Source: Symsagittifera roscoffensis (lineage: Eukaryota; Xenacoelomorpha; Acoela; Convolutidae). Taken from it: 64,000 bases of DNA. Positions 34,156-44,699 of the stretch are shown piece by piece (the stretch's first letter is position 1; every line of letters begins with the position of its first letter). The stretch covers positions 10,946,539 to 11,010,538 of the forward strand of contig NC_087070.1 in the NCBI RefSeq assembly GCF_963678635.1, given 5' to 3'. The notes under the pieces are model-generated. The model was not told the DNA's origin. It saw only the letters and a program-made list of their open reading frames with translations, and searched no databases. The translations under genes were made by a program, and so were the position numbers.

Positions 34156-35010
34156 GTGCCTGACTTCCTTGTAGCGCCTAGCGCAGTTCATGATGACCCT
34201 TCCCCAAGGTCAGAAACGGAACCAGATCCAGAATCACAAACAGACGCGGATAACCGCCTCCGGAGAGACGCAGCTGCACCCAGGCGCGTCAAAGAAACGA
34301 ACGTAGAACGGCGAAAAAAGGGACCACGAATCGGGATGGACTGGTTTTTCCAAGAAGCCGAGGAAAGAGCACGATTGTGTTTGTTCTTGCGCTTGGAAGC
34401 GAAAGCAGAAAAAAGTTGGTACACGCTTTTGCACATGCCGATCTAATTCTGCTGTCGTTTGTAGATTTCTACAAAAACATTGTTTACGCTTTCAAAGTGG
34501 AGGTGAGTTATACCATGGGACGTATGGAGTTATATAAACTAAAGTACATGGAAGCAATTGAATCCTTCCTGTCGTTTCATACAAGACTGTCGGCACAAGC
34601 AGCCTGATGCAATTAGTCAACAGATGAGGAACAAAGCGTTTTGGAAGACCTATTCATCAGATGTATTCGGAATAACGTCGTCCAAATACCCTCATTCATA
34701 AAAAAAAGATTATCACGAAGATACCCTAAAACTGGCATTAGAGCTGGAGAGAAGCGCATTAGTGTCCATGGAATTCCACCCCACAAAAAAGGCAATTCAT
34801 CTCTCAGTCTACCAAAAATGGCACCTCTAGCCAGACCGTATTATTTTTGTGGTAACACATATTTAGAAGATAATCGAAAAATCTGTCCAGCTAGAGAGGC
34901 GGAGTGTCGTTCAATCAAGAAGAAAAGCCACTTCGCAAAAATGAGTAAAAACACTAAACGCTGAGTCAACTAGTAGAAGAGGTTGACTAACAAGAAAGCC
35001 TGGAAATGGA
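34156..35010 (+). pseudogene. Gypsy-like gag with zinc knuckle
   Basis: Pieces in three frames: about 34,370-34,607 (SYTMGRMELYKLKYMEAIES, typical capsid helix pattern), about 34,640-34,760, and 34,820-34,940 with PYYFCGNTYLEDNRKICPAR then a CRSIKKKSHFAKM stretch. The latter is a CCHC knuckle in which two cysteines have become Ser or Ile neighbours, so the last finger is damaged. Gag binds and packages element RNA. Confidence 0.65.
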
Positions 35011-35154
35011 GGTCGACAATATAGTAATCGATCGGTTTCCGACAGCATAGAAAGCGAGCACGGTTTCAGTAGTTTGTAACAGCGCAAGAAGCGAACCTCA
35101 GTCCAAATTTGCAGTCTTGAGCTTCTGAAGTCCAACTAAATTACTCCTTGTAAT

Positions 35155-35440
35155 TTGAGTGTTATGTTACATTCGGGAGCAAAGTCATTCTACGCCGCCA
35201 GAGTTGATTCGGGCAGCTCGTTGTCTTTTTTAACTAAACGGAGAACGGATATTCTTCTACGTCAAAACCCCAAGGCAAGGTTCACGAGCGTTCAAAAATT
35301 GCCAGATCATGTCACTTATGTGGACTACAAAAAGAATTCATTTATCTTTTTTGGTAATTTTTTCACCCCTCTATCGTCTGGAGGGTGGAAAAGTCTAAAC
35401 GCCACTATCCCAGAACCCGCTGATTACTAGGATTAGATTT
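35155..35440 (+). pseudogene. Gypsy-like protease
   Basis: Frame of 91 codons with AARVDSGSSLSFL, a retropepsin D-S-G loop, followed by a flap-like segment (HVTYVDYKKNSFIFFGN). It ends at the GLDL-like linker leading to RT. Confidence 0.6.
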
Positions 35441-36240
35441 GCAAGGCTCACACGGAATTGATGCGATTCATAAAAATTCCACCAGCAGTCAACCATTGCA
35501 GAATTTGGTGGAAAATTCTTCCTCTGAGCTGATCAAGGCTCATTTTCTAAAAAAGTCTCGAGGTTCTTCACGAGACCAGGAAGTTCCAAAACTCGTCAAG
35601 TACTAACCACCTTCATAGACCCACTAATTCCCAGGCAGAATAATGGCCGAAAAACGCCTATCCAAATACAAGATCGATCATCTGAAGGCATTGGTTTAGT
35701 ATGGTCATATTACCAAGTTGGATAGCTATACCATGGACCACTTCATCAACACGATAGTGATTACAGTGAGCGATTGACGCTAAACACTTTAACGCACAGA
35801 ATTGGAAGATCAAATAACAAAAGCCCAATATACCAGAACTTATCGACTCTACCGCTCATTTCAATCCAAGTGAAGTGCCAGGCTCGGTGTGGTTTCAATC
35901 GCTTGACCTAAAATACGCGGTCAGTCAGATCAAGCTCGTTTCAACACTGGTTTTTACGGAGTAGCGGACATGCCGTCCGAGTTTCAAAAAGCTAGAAATT
36001 TTACATTGAAAGGTATCCCAGGTACCATTTGCTGTCCAGATGACATCCTAGTGGTTTCAAAAGTTCCTTGACAGTGAAAAAAGAAAATTGCAGTTAATAA
36101 GCTTGAAAGGTTGAGGTTTGACTTTCATTCCAAAATTTATTCCCCAAAATTTTCCATGATAGATGCCATAAAGAATTTAAAAGTTCCCAGGACTATAAAA
36201 CAGCTGCGTTCCTTCATGATTACGCTGAATCAGTTCCAAA
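35440..36240 (+). pseudogene. Gypsy-like reverse transcriptase, heavily decayed
   Basis: At 35,890-35,945 WFQSLDLKYAVSQIKL carries the first catalytic Asp (motif LDLxxAY). At about 36,025-36,062 CCPDDILVVS replaces the usual YxDD box, with Tyr lost to Cys and Pro in the x position. Stops occur every 20-60 codons. It once encoded RNA-dependent DNA polymerase. Confidence 0.65.
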
Positions 36241-36267
36241 AAAATTTTCCAAGCTCTTCAAAATCTT

Positions 36268-36775
36268 TTGTGTGAATTTCGAGAATCTCTTAAGCTCTAC
36301 AATAAAAAAAATTCATCTGCAGAGCTACTCAAGAAAATGCATTCAAGAGCACTATGGGTCCCATCGCAGGAATCACCGGCTTGTATCAATATGACCATGC
36401 CGAGACACACGAGCAACATACACAGCGGACTTGGTGCATATCTTGAGCTTGAAACAGATACAGGTTTGTGGGTTCCTATTTCGTTCGCTTCTCGTTTTCT
36501 TAATTCCGCTGAATTAATATAGTACGAACGAGCTAGAACTACTAGCGGTAGGCTAGTCATGTGAACGAACAGTTTTGCACCTACTTACACGGAAACAGGT
36601 GCGATATACTCACAGATCACAGTGCCATAATTTCCACCCTAAAGAAACATAAAGGAAATAAACCGTTGTTATTAAAACCCTTGGTTTCCGGTTCCTCTGA
36701 ATCGATGTACGTTTCAAGCGTAGAATATGACAATATTGCCACCGCACGCACAAATTTTTCGCACCAATCAGTTTA
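36268..36775 (+). pseudogene. Gypsy-like RNase H
   Basis: 36,268-36,522 encodes NIHSGLGAYLELETDTG then PISFASRFLN; 36,561-36,775 encodes HGNRCDILTDHSAIISTLKK. These are the standard RNase H landmarks (GxGAxL, SFASRxLN, ILTDHxxL). Frames are displaced by one indel near 36,525. Confidence 0.7.
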
Positions 36776-36779
36776 GGAG

Positions 36780-37250
36780 GGTGTTGTCAGCGGTAGGTCG
36801 ATAGGGAGGGGCATTATTTTCACACAGAGTCTCGTCCAATCAAGTTCGTCTGTAATCTCTAGAAATTCTACGGTAAGAGGCGTCCAAAAACTGTGGCAAT
36901 TCTACGGGGACAATTGCGATTCTAAACCAAAAGAAGGCGTCTAACGTTTGTCGCAAAATTCCAGCCAATCAGAATCAAGCTTGGTTTCACGTCATTCACA
37001 GCAAGTGGAAGCGTTTATTCTGACAAAATACAAGCTCAGGGTCACGTCAGTGGCCACAAGAGGGTTAAAAAAATTGGGGGATTGTATTAGCCAACCAGAA
37101 AAAAGACAATATAAAGGCATAAAGCCAGTAGAGAGCGACCAGTCATGAGATTCAGCTTTCAGCCAATCAAAGTTCAAAATCTCAAGTTCTTTCCAGCCAT
37201 TTCCAAAACGGTTTCGCACTATTGTTCATTTGTCTACAAGGCCAAAACGA
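36780..37250 (+). promoter_or_regulatory. CCAAT/TATA-rich promoter-like segment inside element 2
   Basis: Four CCAAT or near-CCAAT motifs in one orientation (CCAATC at 36,836; AGCCAATCAGAA at 36,963; GCCAACCAG at 37,090; AGCCAATC at 37,161) and TATAAAGG at 37,110-37,117, with an ATG 28 bases downstream at 37,145. AGCCAATCAGA plus a TATA box is typical of metazoan histone and other strong Pol II promoters. The segment does not read as pol: RNase H similarity ends near 36,775 and the linker to integrase resumes near 37,290. The 72-codon frame at 37,145-37,363 has no recognised homology. Confidence 0.4.
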
Positions 37251-37479
37251 AGGCACACACACCTAAAATGGTCGAAATGGAACCTGCGAACCATATACGT
37301 TCCCGAATCCTTGTCCGGCTAAAACGGCTCCAGTTAATAAGAAGACAAGCCAGAAGGAATTGATGTAGACCTCCATGAACTCCGCTTCAGTTAACCGCGA
37401 TCTTCATTGAAAAATGACGAAATAAACGACTCTCCAAAGGTGCCCGCCTACTGAGCGCCAGAGAAGGGGTCTGCGCATC

Positions 37480-38620
37480 AAAACGAGGCCATTTGTTTTG
37501 CAGGAAATAAGGAAATCGTGGGGCTGCCCAGCCTTTTTGACGTCGCGCTAATGGCTGAGCTTACAGACGAAAATGAGTTCCTAGGGCCTTTGAAACGAGA
37601 AATTTTGGATAGCGAAGTCCAAACATTTTCGACGCAAGGCCAATAGATTGCCCAGTTCTTACCCGTAGCGTCTGTGGTGGAAAACTGCATCCTCATTGAC
37701 AAAAAGTTAGCAATCTCGCTCAAATTACGTTCGCGATCTTGACGAGGTTGCATCGCTCTCAGCCCAGACAACAGGCCATGATCGAGACGGCCGAGTACAT
37801 CTTGTGGTCTCACAGATAGTCGGAAAGTGTCAGATGTTTACGGAATGCACTAAGTTTGGTAAGAACCTTAGTTCGTCTAAAACCGTAAATACATCACATC
37901 TGCTCTCGGTTCTTTTCTCCTCTAATGACGAGTTTTAGCTAAATTATGCGGGCCTGCTGACCCACGAAAAGAGGATGAAGGTCTGCATCTTAGTTGCTAT
38001 AGCATGGGACCCAAATTTCCCATCTGTTCTTTTCTCAAAAAGCAACGGTTCCAAAAAAAGTAATCAAATTACTCGAAGCCTACATTCGGATGCACGGGAT
38101 ACCGAAAACAATTCGCACCGATCACGGCACTGGGTTTAAAAGTGCATTAAAAAGAGATTTTTGCAAAATTTTAAGGACTGAACTTATCTTCTGCCCAGTC
38201 GGTGGTCATCGTGGCTGACTGTGGCCTAGTGAAACGGACGATTCAAACGATAAAACATAAGCTGGGTACCGAAGAGTTAAGTCCAGTTTACGGAGGTCCA
38301 AATCACGTACTGCATACGATTCTAGATGACATCAGGCAATCCAAACACTCAACTCTTAAAAATTCTCCGTGCGAGCTACGTTTTAGTCGAAAACCAAATA
38401 CATAATTTTCTTTGGCCAGGGATAAATTTCCTATAAAAACTTCAGATCAAAGAACTCTAGCAAGAAGTCCCTTCAAAACCGAAGGCAGCATCAGCCAGGA
38501 CTACAATCGTGACAGTGTGAAGGTGGTGAAACGCGGATCAAACAGCAGAACTCTGTCCCCACGCCTCAACAAACTTGTTCCAGGTCAAAATATTGCACAC
38601 ACTGAACAATATAATGCGCT
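37480..38620 (+). pseudogene. Gypsy-like integrase, catalytic Glu changed to Lys
   Basis: 37,480-37,660 reads LPSLFDVALMAELTDENEF; 37,735-37,800 holds the zinc module (LHRSQPRQQAM, the second His replaced by Gln) and a C-x-x-type remnant near 37,840. 38,085-38,140 reads IRMHGIPKTIRTDHGTGF with the second catalytic Asp. 38,215-38,260 reads CGLVKRTIQTIKHK, where the family has V-E-R-T, so the third catalytic residue is Lys. Frames shift several times. The sequence after 38,412 is a basic C-terminal tail. Confidence 0.78.
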
Positions 38621-38849
38621 TTAAAACCTAGCGCAAGCCGCAAACAGGTGGAGGCAGTTAAAGTGGAACGTCAACGTAGAGAAGGGACAGAAACTGATGA
38701 GAGAATTCGGGGCCAGAAACACAGAAATCGCAAATGCGCTCAAAAATGGTCTCAGTAAAAGTACCATAAGAAGGTATGATCGTGTGCCTGACGTCCCCAG
38801 TCGAGCGTCCTCAATCTTGCCAGGCCCGTTGCAACCCAGTCTTACAGCC

Positions 38850-39049
38850 NNNNNNNNNNNNNNNNNNNNNNNNNNNNNNNNNNNNNNNNNNNNNNNNNNN
38901 NNNNNNNNNNNNNNNNNNNNNNNNNNNNNNNNNNNNNNNNNNNNNNNNNNNNNNNNNNNNNNNNNNNNNNNNNNNNNNNNNNNNNNNNNNNNNNNNNNNN
39001 NNNNNNNNNNNNNNNNNNNNNNNNNNNNNNNNNNNNNNNNNNNNNNNNN
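38850..39049. other. Assembly gap of 200 N
   Basis: Exactly 200 undetermined bases, a usual placeholder length, so the true distance is unknown. Open frames crossing it are artefacts. It hides the 3' end of gypsy-like element 2. Confidence 0.99.
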
Positions 39050-39059
39050 CAGACACAAA

Positions 39060-41740
39060 GGTTTGCGCCTATATTTTGGACTCGTAATGTCAACTAGAGA
39101 ATAAACCTATCAAACTTATGGATCCGCTTAATGCGCCTAGTCAGAGCACAAAATACAAACTTAGCGCTCGATAGGCGCACAAGACAAAACTTTTATACTT
39201 TTGTCGTTGAATTGAGACAGATATTTGAACAATGTGAAGTTTTTGTTGTCAAGTTCAAAAAATACACAAGAACGTAGTCAAGTCAATAAATGCAAGAAAA
39301 CAAAAACAAATATTAGAATTTTTTGAAGTTTTAGTGATTTTTAGCAAGCCTAGGAGTTTTTTACCGATATGTGTGAATGGACTTCTGTAACACATGGACT
39401 CTTAAGCCTTTTTCTGAAAAAAACATCACGTCCTAAATAAGACGGGTCACTACGTTCATTGACTCTTAATAAACAGGAAGGCGGTCAAGTAGGCGAATAA
39501 TTGAAGTGGATCTCGGCCACCCGTGGTAGAAACACAAACAAAAGCCATCGTGGCAACAAACACATACAGAGCTGAGTATAGAAACAACTCAAAAATATGA
39601 ATACTTCGTAAGCCGCGTGGAACTACTACAAACAGTAACAGAAAAAGGGCCAAAAAGCGCGCCGAAAATAGACCCCAGCTAGGTTTTTTAGTTGTGAAAA
39701 TTTTTGGTTACGAAAAAAAAGGTGCGATCAATTAATTCAGCTGCTGGAAAAAACATTTAAGCGTTATTAGGGCTGCTACAACTGAATACTTCGATTTTTT
39801 TTTATTTTTGTTTTTCTGAAAAAAAACTAGTCATGCAACTTACATATATGAAAAATGCATGACTAGCATTTTTTAAAAAAAAAAACAACTATAAAAAAAA
39901 TCGAACTCTAGTTTGTAAGTAGGTAAATCAGCAATTCAATTTGGAAACTTCATGTAAACTGTTTGCAGTCACTCGTTTGCTTAAAATAGGCTTTGTCAGT
40001 CATCAAAGTTTTCAGAAAAAAAAAAACTCCGGCGTTTTTTCCGAGAATGAAAAGGACAAAAGTTTTCTTGGTTTTCATTTAGCAACAGTTTGATCCCGAC
40101 CATTTAAATCAAGAAGTAGTGCTGTCTATGGTTTTTTTTATAGTTTTTTCTTTTCTTTCGAGAAAAAATCTTGTAATTCGAATAATCAACAGGATGGTTC
40201 GGGAAAACCTACTTTTTGAAGCCTTCTCGGACGTGATTCAAACCAGCTCAAAATTTGAAAAATTTTCGCTTTAAAGAAAAAAACCGAGCTGGAAAACTCT
40301 CAGATTGAGTGTTTTTTTCTAATGAGTAGGTCTCAAAAGGTCTGCTCGCTCGCTTTACCTGCAAATAAGCCTTATTTTTTTCATTTTATTGAAAAAACAA
40401 GTTTTTTACCCCGAAAAGACATAGTTTTGAAGCTTCTTTGAACACTTGCGTGACAATCAGTTTTCTTCAGCAATAAAAAATATCCTGCGAAAAATCAGAA
40501 TTTTTTTCGAAATATGCTTTCAAAATGTCCTAACTGTGATCTAATTCTTCTAGAGGAGCCTAAAGGGCAATATAAACTAACACTAGGGCGTTGATGTGAC
40601 TTCCATTGTTTCTGCTAGTTGTTCTATTTCTTGAGCAGTACCTTTTTTGTTATTTTTTTTCTAATTTTTTTTGTTCTAGTTTTTTTTGTTCTAGTCAATT
40701 TTTTTCCATTCTGAAACCAATTAAGTAAAAATTTTAGAGCGAGTCCTTGTCAAAAATTGGTTTGAAAAAAAACTGAATTGAGAAGACTATTACAGGTACA
40801 GTTTTGTGTTTTTTTTGTGCCATCGCTTGGCCGACTTCTGACTGCATCTTCTCATACATGAATCCAAAAGTGATCTCAAAAAATGATAACTCTCACGTGG
40901 GTAAAAACCTTAGGTTTTTTCAGGATGTTTAAATGTTTGTTGATGTGTAAAATTCGTTTAGTTTTTTCATTTTAAGTGTCAATTATTTTTGTGTTTCATA
41001 GTGAAACTGTTTTAGATGTTCATATCAGATGTGATGGGAAGCGAAGAATTCCAGAATATTGATGCCTCTGGTGGACTGTTTCTTGTTTTGGTTTACTCAA
41101 CTATCTAACAGGTTTTTTCTCTTACTTTTTTCTGAGGCAGTCCCCTCCTGGTTTAGAGTCCCCCTAGGATAAGAATAAGAAATGCTCTGCTTTCTTAGCG
41201 TGTGAGGAGAATTTACTATGAGAAAAACTAAGATGAGAACTAAAGTAGTTTTTGCCTCGTTTATGTCTAATTGTTAAAAAATGCTAATTATAAAAAAATT
41301 CATATATGAAAAAGTTCTAAATTTAAAATTTCCGTTAATGAAAAAAAGCTATTCATGTAATTTTCAAACATGAAAAAATGCTAGTCATACAATTTCCATA
41401 TATGAAAAGATACTAATCATAGACCTTTCATGCAATTTTCTGTACGTATGCATTTGTATGGAAAGTGTATGAGTAGCATTTTTGGTCTACCTAGGCTGCA
41501 ATGGAATTTTCTCATGAAATCTTCACATCGGGAATATTCGTCAAAATCTACTGATAAATCATCAAAATCAGGCCCAATAAGTGCAAAGATAGATCAATAT
41601 ACGCACTATTTTGAGGAAAATTGCAAAAAAAACTTGGATGGGATATGAAGCAGTGGCAACGAAAAAGACCGAAAGATAAGATTCATCGTACATTCGTGAA
41701 TAAAGGAATTTGGGAGCACTGAAAAGCTTTTTCGGGCCTT
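39060..41740. other. AT-rich non-coding DNA with foldback repeats
   Basis: No supported gene. Holds the foldback at 39,790-39,905 and a run of CATACAATT-family pieces at about 41,290-41,480 (ATGCTAGTCATACAATTTCC, then TACGTATGCATTTGTATGG). Many long T and A runs. Confidence 0.55.
39790..39905. repeat. Foldback (palindromic) repeat, ~116 bp
   Basis: Outer arms TTCGATTTTTTTTTAT and ATAAAAAAAATCGAA, inner arms CTAGTCATGCA and TGCATGACTAG, around a loop containing ACATATATGA. The loop and inner arms resemble the CATACAATT hairpin family elsewhere in the window. Confidence 0.75.
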
Positions 41741-41749
41741 ACTGGAAAC

Positions 41750-42800
41750 TAATCCAAAACTAACAACACGTACGCAACGACAAGCTCCTAATCGATGAAC
41801 GGCTGGCAATTCTGAGAGAATTCATCTAGGACACAGTATATTCGGGCTCCGCAGCCAAGCTGAAACTCTGCTTGAGCTGTTTATGCTTTCTAAATTTTCT
41901 ACATAAAAAGTGATCGATAGTCAGGGGCGGATCTAGGATTTTCTCGAGGGGGGGGCGGATTTTCGAAAAATTTTGACCTTTTTTTTTTTTTTTTTAGGTC
42001 GACCAAATTGATTTTTCGAGCTCTCCCAGAGCACTGCTTTGCCCCTATTTTGGCAAAATTTTCTGCGCCGCAGGCAAATTTTTTAAAAAACAGTCAAAAA
42101 AAGCCGTTTTTGGGCAATTTTTGAAAAATTTTGACAAAAAAATCGCATTTTTTTTGGCGCGCGCTCCCCCTCAAAGTTAGTGTATATTGGCGCCGAAGGC
42201 GCCTTTAGAAAAATTTTAGGGTCGATCCGCCAAAAATGGATTTCTGAAAAAGTATCAAAGGGGGGACCCTTTGGGTCGGCAGGGGGTCGAATCCCTGAGG
42301 GGGGGCGTCCGCCCCCCCCCCGCCCCCCCCCCCCCCTAAATCCGCCCCTGTCGATAGTACAGGTTATCCAAATCTGCAAGCAATGCAATAAACAAGGTCA
42401 AACCGTAAGACCAGTGGAAAACATATTCCTTCCAAATTGAGCCTCTAGTCAAATCGAATTCAGAAGTACAAAGCGAATTTACATGAGCCCAACACGAAGT
42501 CTTACAAAAATACAAAAAATCAGCTGAGGAGAGTAAAATATTCCAAAGCATTAATAGTAACAAATACCACAGAAGACATAGCCATAAAATTTATGCAAAG
42601 TTATGTATCAACTAATGGGATACCCCCGGAAATTTAGTCGCGATCCAGCTAAAATAATTCAAGCTAAATTATCTGAAAATCACTGATCGATAGGAATGGT
42701 AGAACGAAATGTGCAAACACTAAGCAAAATGTTTGCGGTAATGCGAAGACAACCAAAACTCATCTCAACTAAAATTTTATCAAAACGTAGCTGGAATTAT
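41750..42800 (+). pseudogene. Gypsy-like integrase fragment split by a MITE
   Basis: Left of the MITE, about 41,830-41,910 encodes SGSAAKLKLCLSCLCF. Right of it the same frame continues with VIQICKQCNKQG (C-x2-C of the zinc module). At about 42,540-42,600 NTTEDIAIKFMQSYVSTNGI and at about 42,690-42,750 IGMVERNVQTLSKMF carry core-domain patterns, the latter with the third catalytic Glu. The second Asp motif is not readable. No gag, RT or LTR flanks it, so it is an isolated fragment. Confidence 0.65.
41922..42350. mobile_element. hAT-type MITE, 429 bp, with 8-bp target-site duplication
   Basis: Ends CAGGGGCGGATCTAGG and (reverse complement) CAGGGGCGGATTTAGG are terminal inverted repeats of the kind seen in hAT-derived non-autonomous elements. 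The flanks carry TCGATAGT at 41,914-41,921 and 42,351-42,358, a perfect 8-bp duplication, the hAT hallmark. Inside are a perfect GGCGCC-GAA-GGCGCC palindrome at 42,189-42,203, and G/C runs near both ends (long C runs at 42,314-42,336). No transposase frame. Removing it together with one TSD copy restores frame continuity across the host integrase fragment. Confidence 0.93.
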
Positions 42801-42809
42801 GAAAACAGT

Positions 42810-44300
42810 GTTGTAACAAAAATAAAACATCCCAAGTCAATCATATTTTTGAAAAATCTTGAAGAATCTTGGTTAAATCTTCAAAACATTATTGGCTGTC
42901 TTGACAAGTTCTTGCCAAAGATTCTTGGAAGATATCAAAGATTCTTCAAAAAAAATTCAAAGAATTCTAAGAAAAACAAAGATAGCAAAGAATTTTTAAA
43001 AGTTGTGTGACATTTAGCAAGGAAGATGGGCGATTTTACTTTCAGTATTTTGCAGGATTTCAACAAAATTTTCGGCCTTCTGATTGAAAATATATCTAAA
43101 GTTTTGCGAAAAAAAAATAAAAAATTTTCCAGAACTCAATTGTAAAACACTTAAAAATTAGACTAGTTTTGATTTTAAAATAGTCAAATGAAAGTATTAA
43201 ATTCTAAGCAATCAATGAAATTGTGCGCACAACTAATAATCATCAGAATAAAAATCAGAGCAAAAAATTTCAAAATTTTCTGACGCTTATCATCCTTAAA
43301 GCAATTGTAGGCAAACAAATACAGATAAAACAGTTTATCTCACCAAATTAAACGTCTATAATTCAAAGAAATGAACTAAAAATTATCAGTTTTTGGTCTA
43401 GAAAAGGTTGCAACAAAAATTCAAAATTTCACGATTGAAGAATTTGAAAAACTTCGGAGGGGAAAATTTAGAAAATACCGATGATTTCCAGTTGATGGAA
43501 GATCTTTCCAAGATTGCACAAAAAAATTTCCTCAGTTAAGCTTCCGGAGCGATCGTACATGTTTCTGAGGTCGTATTCTGGTAGTTTGGATGCTTAGGAA
43601 CCTTGGAAAAAGCCGGAATTATTTTAACTTCTCTTTGCTATCTTTGATAGATCTCCAAGATTTTGACAAGATTTTCAAAATGACTGGACCTGAGATGGCT
43701 CGAAGCCAAACACTACAGCTTTGTCGACAACTTGACCAGAAACAAAAGACAACCTGACCACAGAGAGAGTGAATTGAAAAGAGGGTTCAGCATGAGTACA
43801 GAGTAAAAAAAAAATAAAAAACTGATCAGCAGGAAAAATTTTAGATTGTAATTTCCAACGCTAAGAAATCAATTAATTCATTTTGCTAAGTTTTTGTTAT
43901 TGTAGATAAAATTTCTACTATGGAGCTCAACCCAGGCATTTCATGTTCTCTGCTAAGCTATTATCAAAAACCTGTGCATTTTTCGCTCTTTTTTTTTTCT
44001 TCAATGATTCATATTCGAAAACTGACGAGGATTATTGGATATAAATAAGTATCTCAAGTATAAAAATCATCAGCTGTATGTTCAGCAATTTGTTCATTGT
44101 TATGTTTATTATTTGTCTCTCTGACCTTATGAACAGTTTCCGCACGTGTAAGTTGTTAAGTTTACACGAAAGTTTTTTGATGGATCAATTCTCAACCCTC
44201 CGACTAAAAATAAGTTTAACCAGAAACGAAAAATTTTGATTTTCTTAAATTTTTTACACGTTTCGACTTTTTTGAAGGAAATTTCTTAGTGAATTTTGCT
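42810..44300. other. AT-rich non-coding DNA; no supported gene
   Basis: Nothing recognised. Around 42,840-42,990 there is a low-complexity run of GATTCTTGAAGAT-like and CAAAGATTCTT-like words on both strands, forming short imperfect hairpins. Confidence 0.4.
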
Positions 44301-44311
44301 AAATTGTTTTC

Positions 44312-44441
44312 AGAATCCTTCCCTGGCATCCACAAATCTCTAGCTGTATGAGAGAGGCTCTTACTTATCCAGACATCTCCCATAGCGTCATGAGCACTGA
44401 TGATTTCTCGTAGTACTTTCGGCTTGAAAACTCGGGCACCC
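44312..44441 (-). pseudogene. Degenerate paralogue of the lectin-domain exon
   Basis: On the minus strand, after TTTAAG, the sequence starts with the last base of a codon and reads GARVFKPKVLREIISAHD, then DVWISKSLSHTARDLW. This matches the exon at 20,470-20,611 in start phase and in the R-G-A-R-x-F-x-P-K-x-L-R-E pattern. It lacks two residues and has WISK where the domain core should be WIGL, and no GT donor follows at the equivalent place. The frame stays open from 44,689 to 44,216, but the flanks are not recognised. No downstream C-terminal exon was found. Likely an exon relic; a divergent functional exon cannot be excluded. Confidence 0.5.
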
Positions 44442-44699
44442 CTTAAATGTTTCAAAGCCATTCCGTGAAAAGGTTTTCCGAGAATATTTTGTTTTGTAAA
44501 AAAGGAATTCTTTAGCTTAAGGTTTTTGTCCGAAATTTTTGGATAAACTTGGGTTGCGATACAATTGCCATAGAATGTCTCCAATATTTGAATTGAACTT
44601 TTTTTCATAAATGTGAAACATGTTAATAGCATGTGTTGTTTGTGTGAAACTGTATGACCTAAGCTTTTCCATGAAATACAAAATTGCAATTTGTTTGAT

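Larger units (their letters stand above)
34150..38650 (+). mobile_element. Gypsy-like LTR retrotransposon 2, degenerate
   Basis: Plus-strand order gag (CCHC knuckle), protease, RT, RNase H, integrase. All domains are broken by stops and frameshifts. Composition is closer to balanced than its surroundings. A 470-bp promoter-like stretch sits between RNase H and integrase. The right end runs into an assembly gap, so no 3' LTR can be seen. Confidence 0.8.

Noticed and set aside
38621-39104. Several open frames of 80-145 codons across the N run
   Set aside because: They are open only because of the 200-base gap of undetermined sequence.
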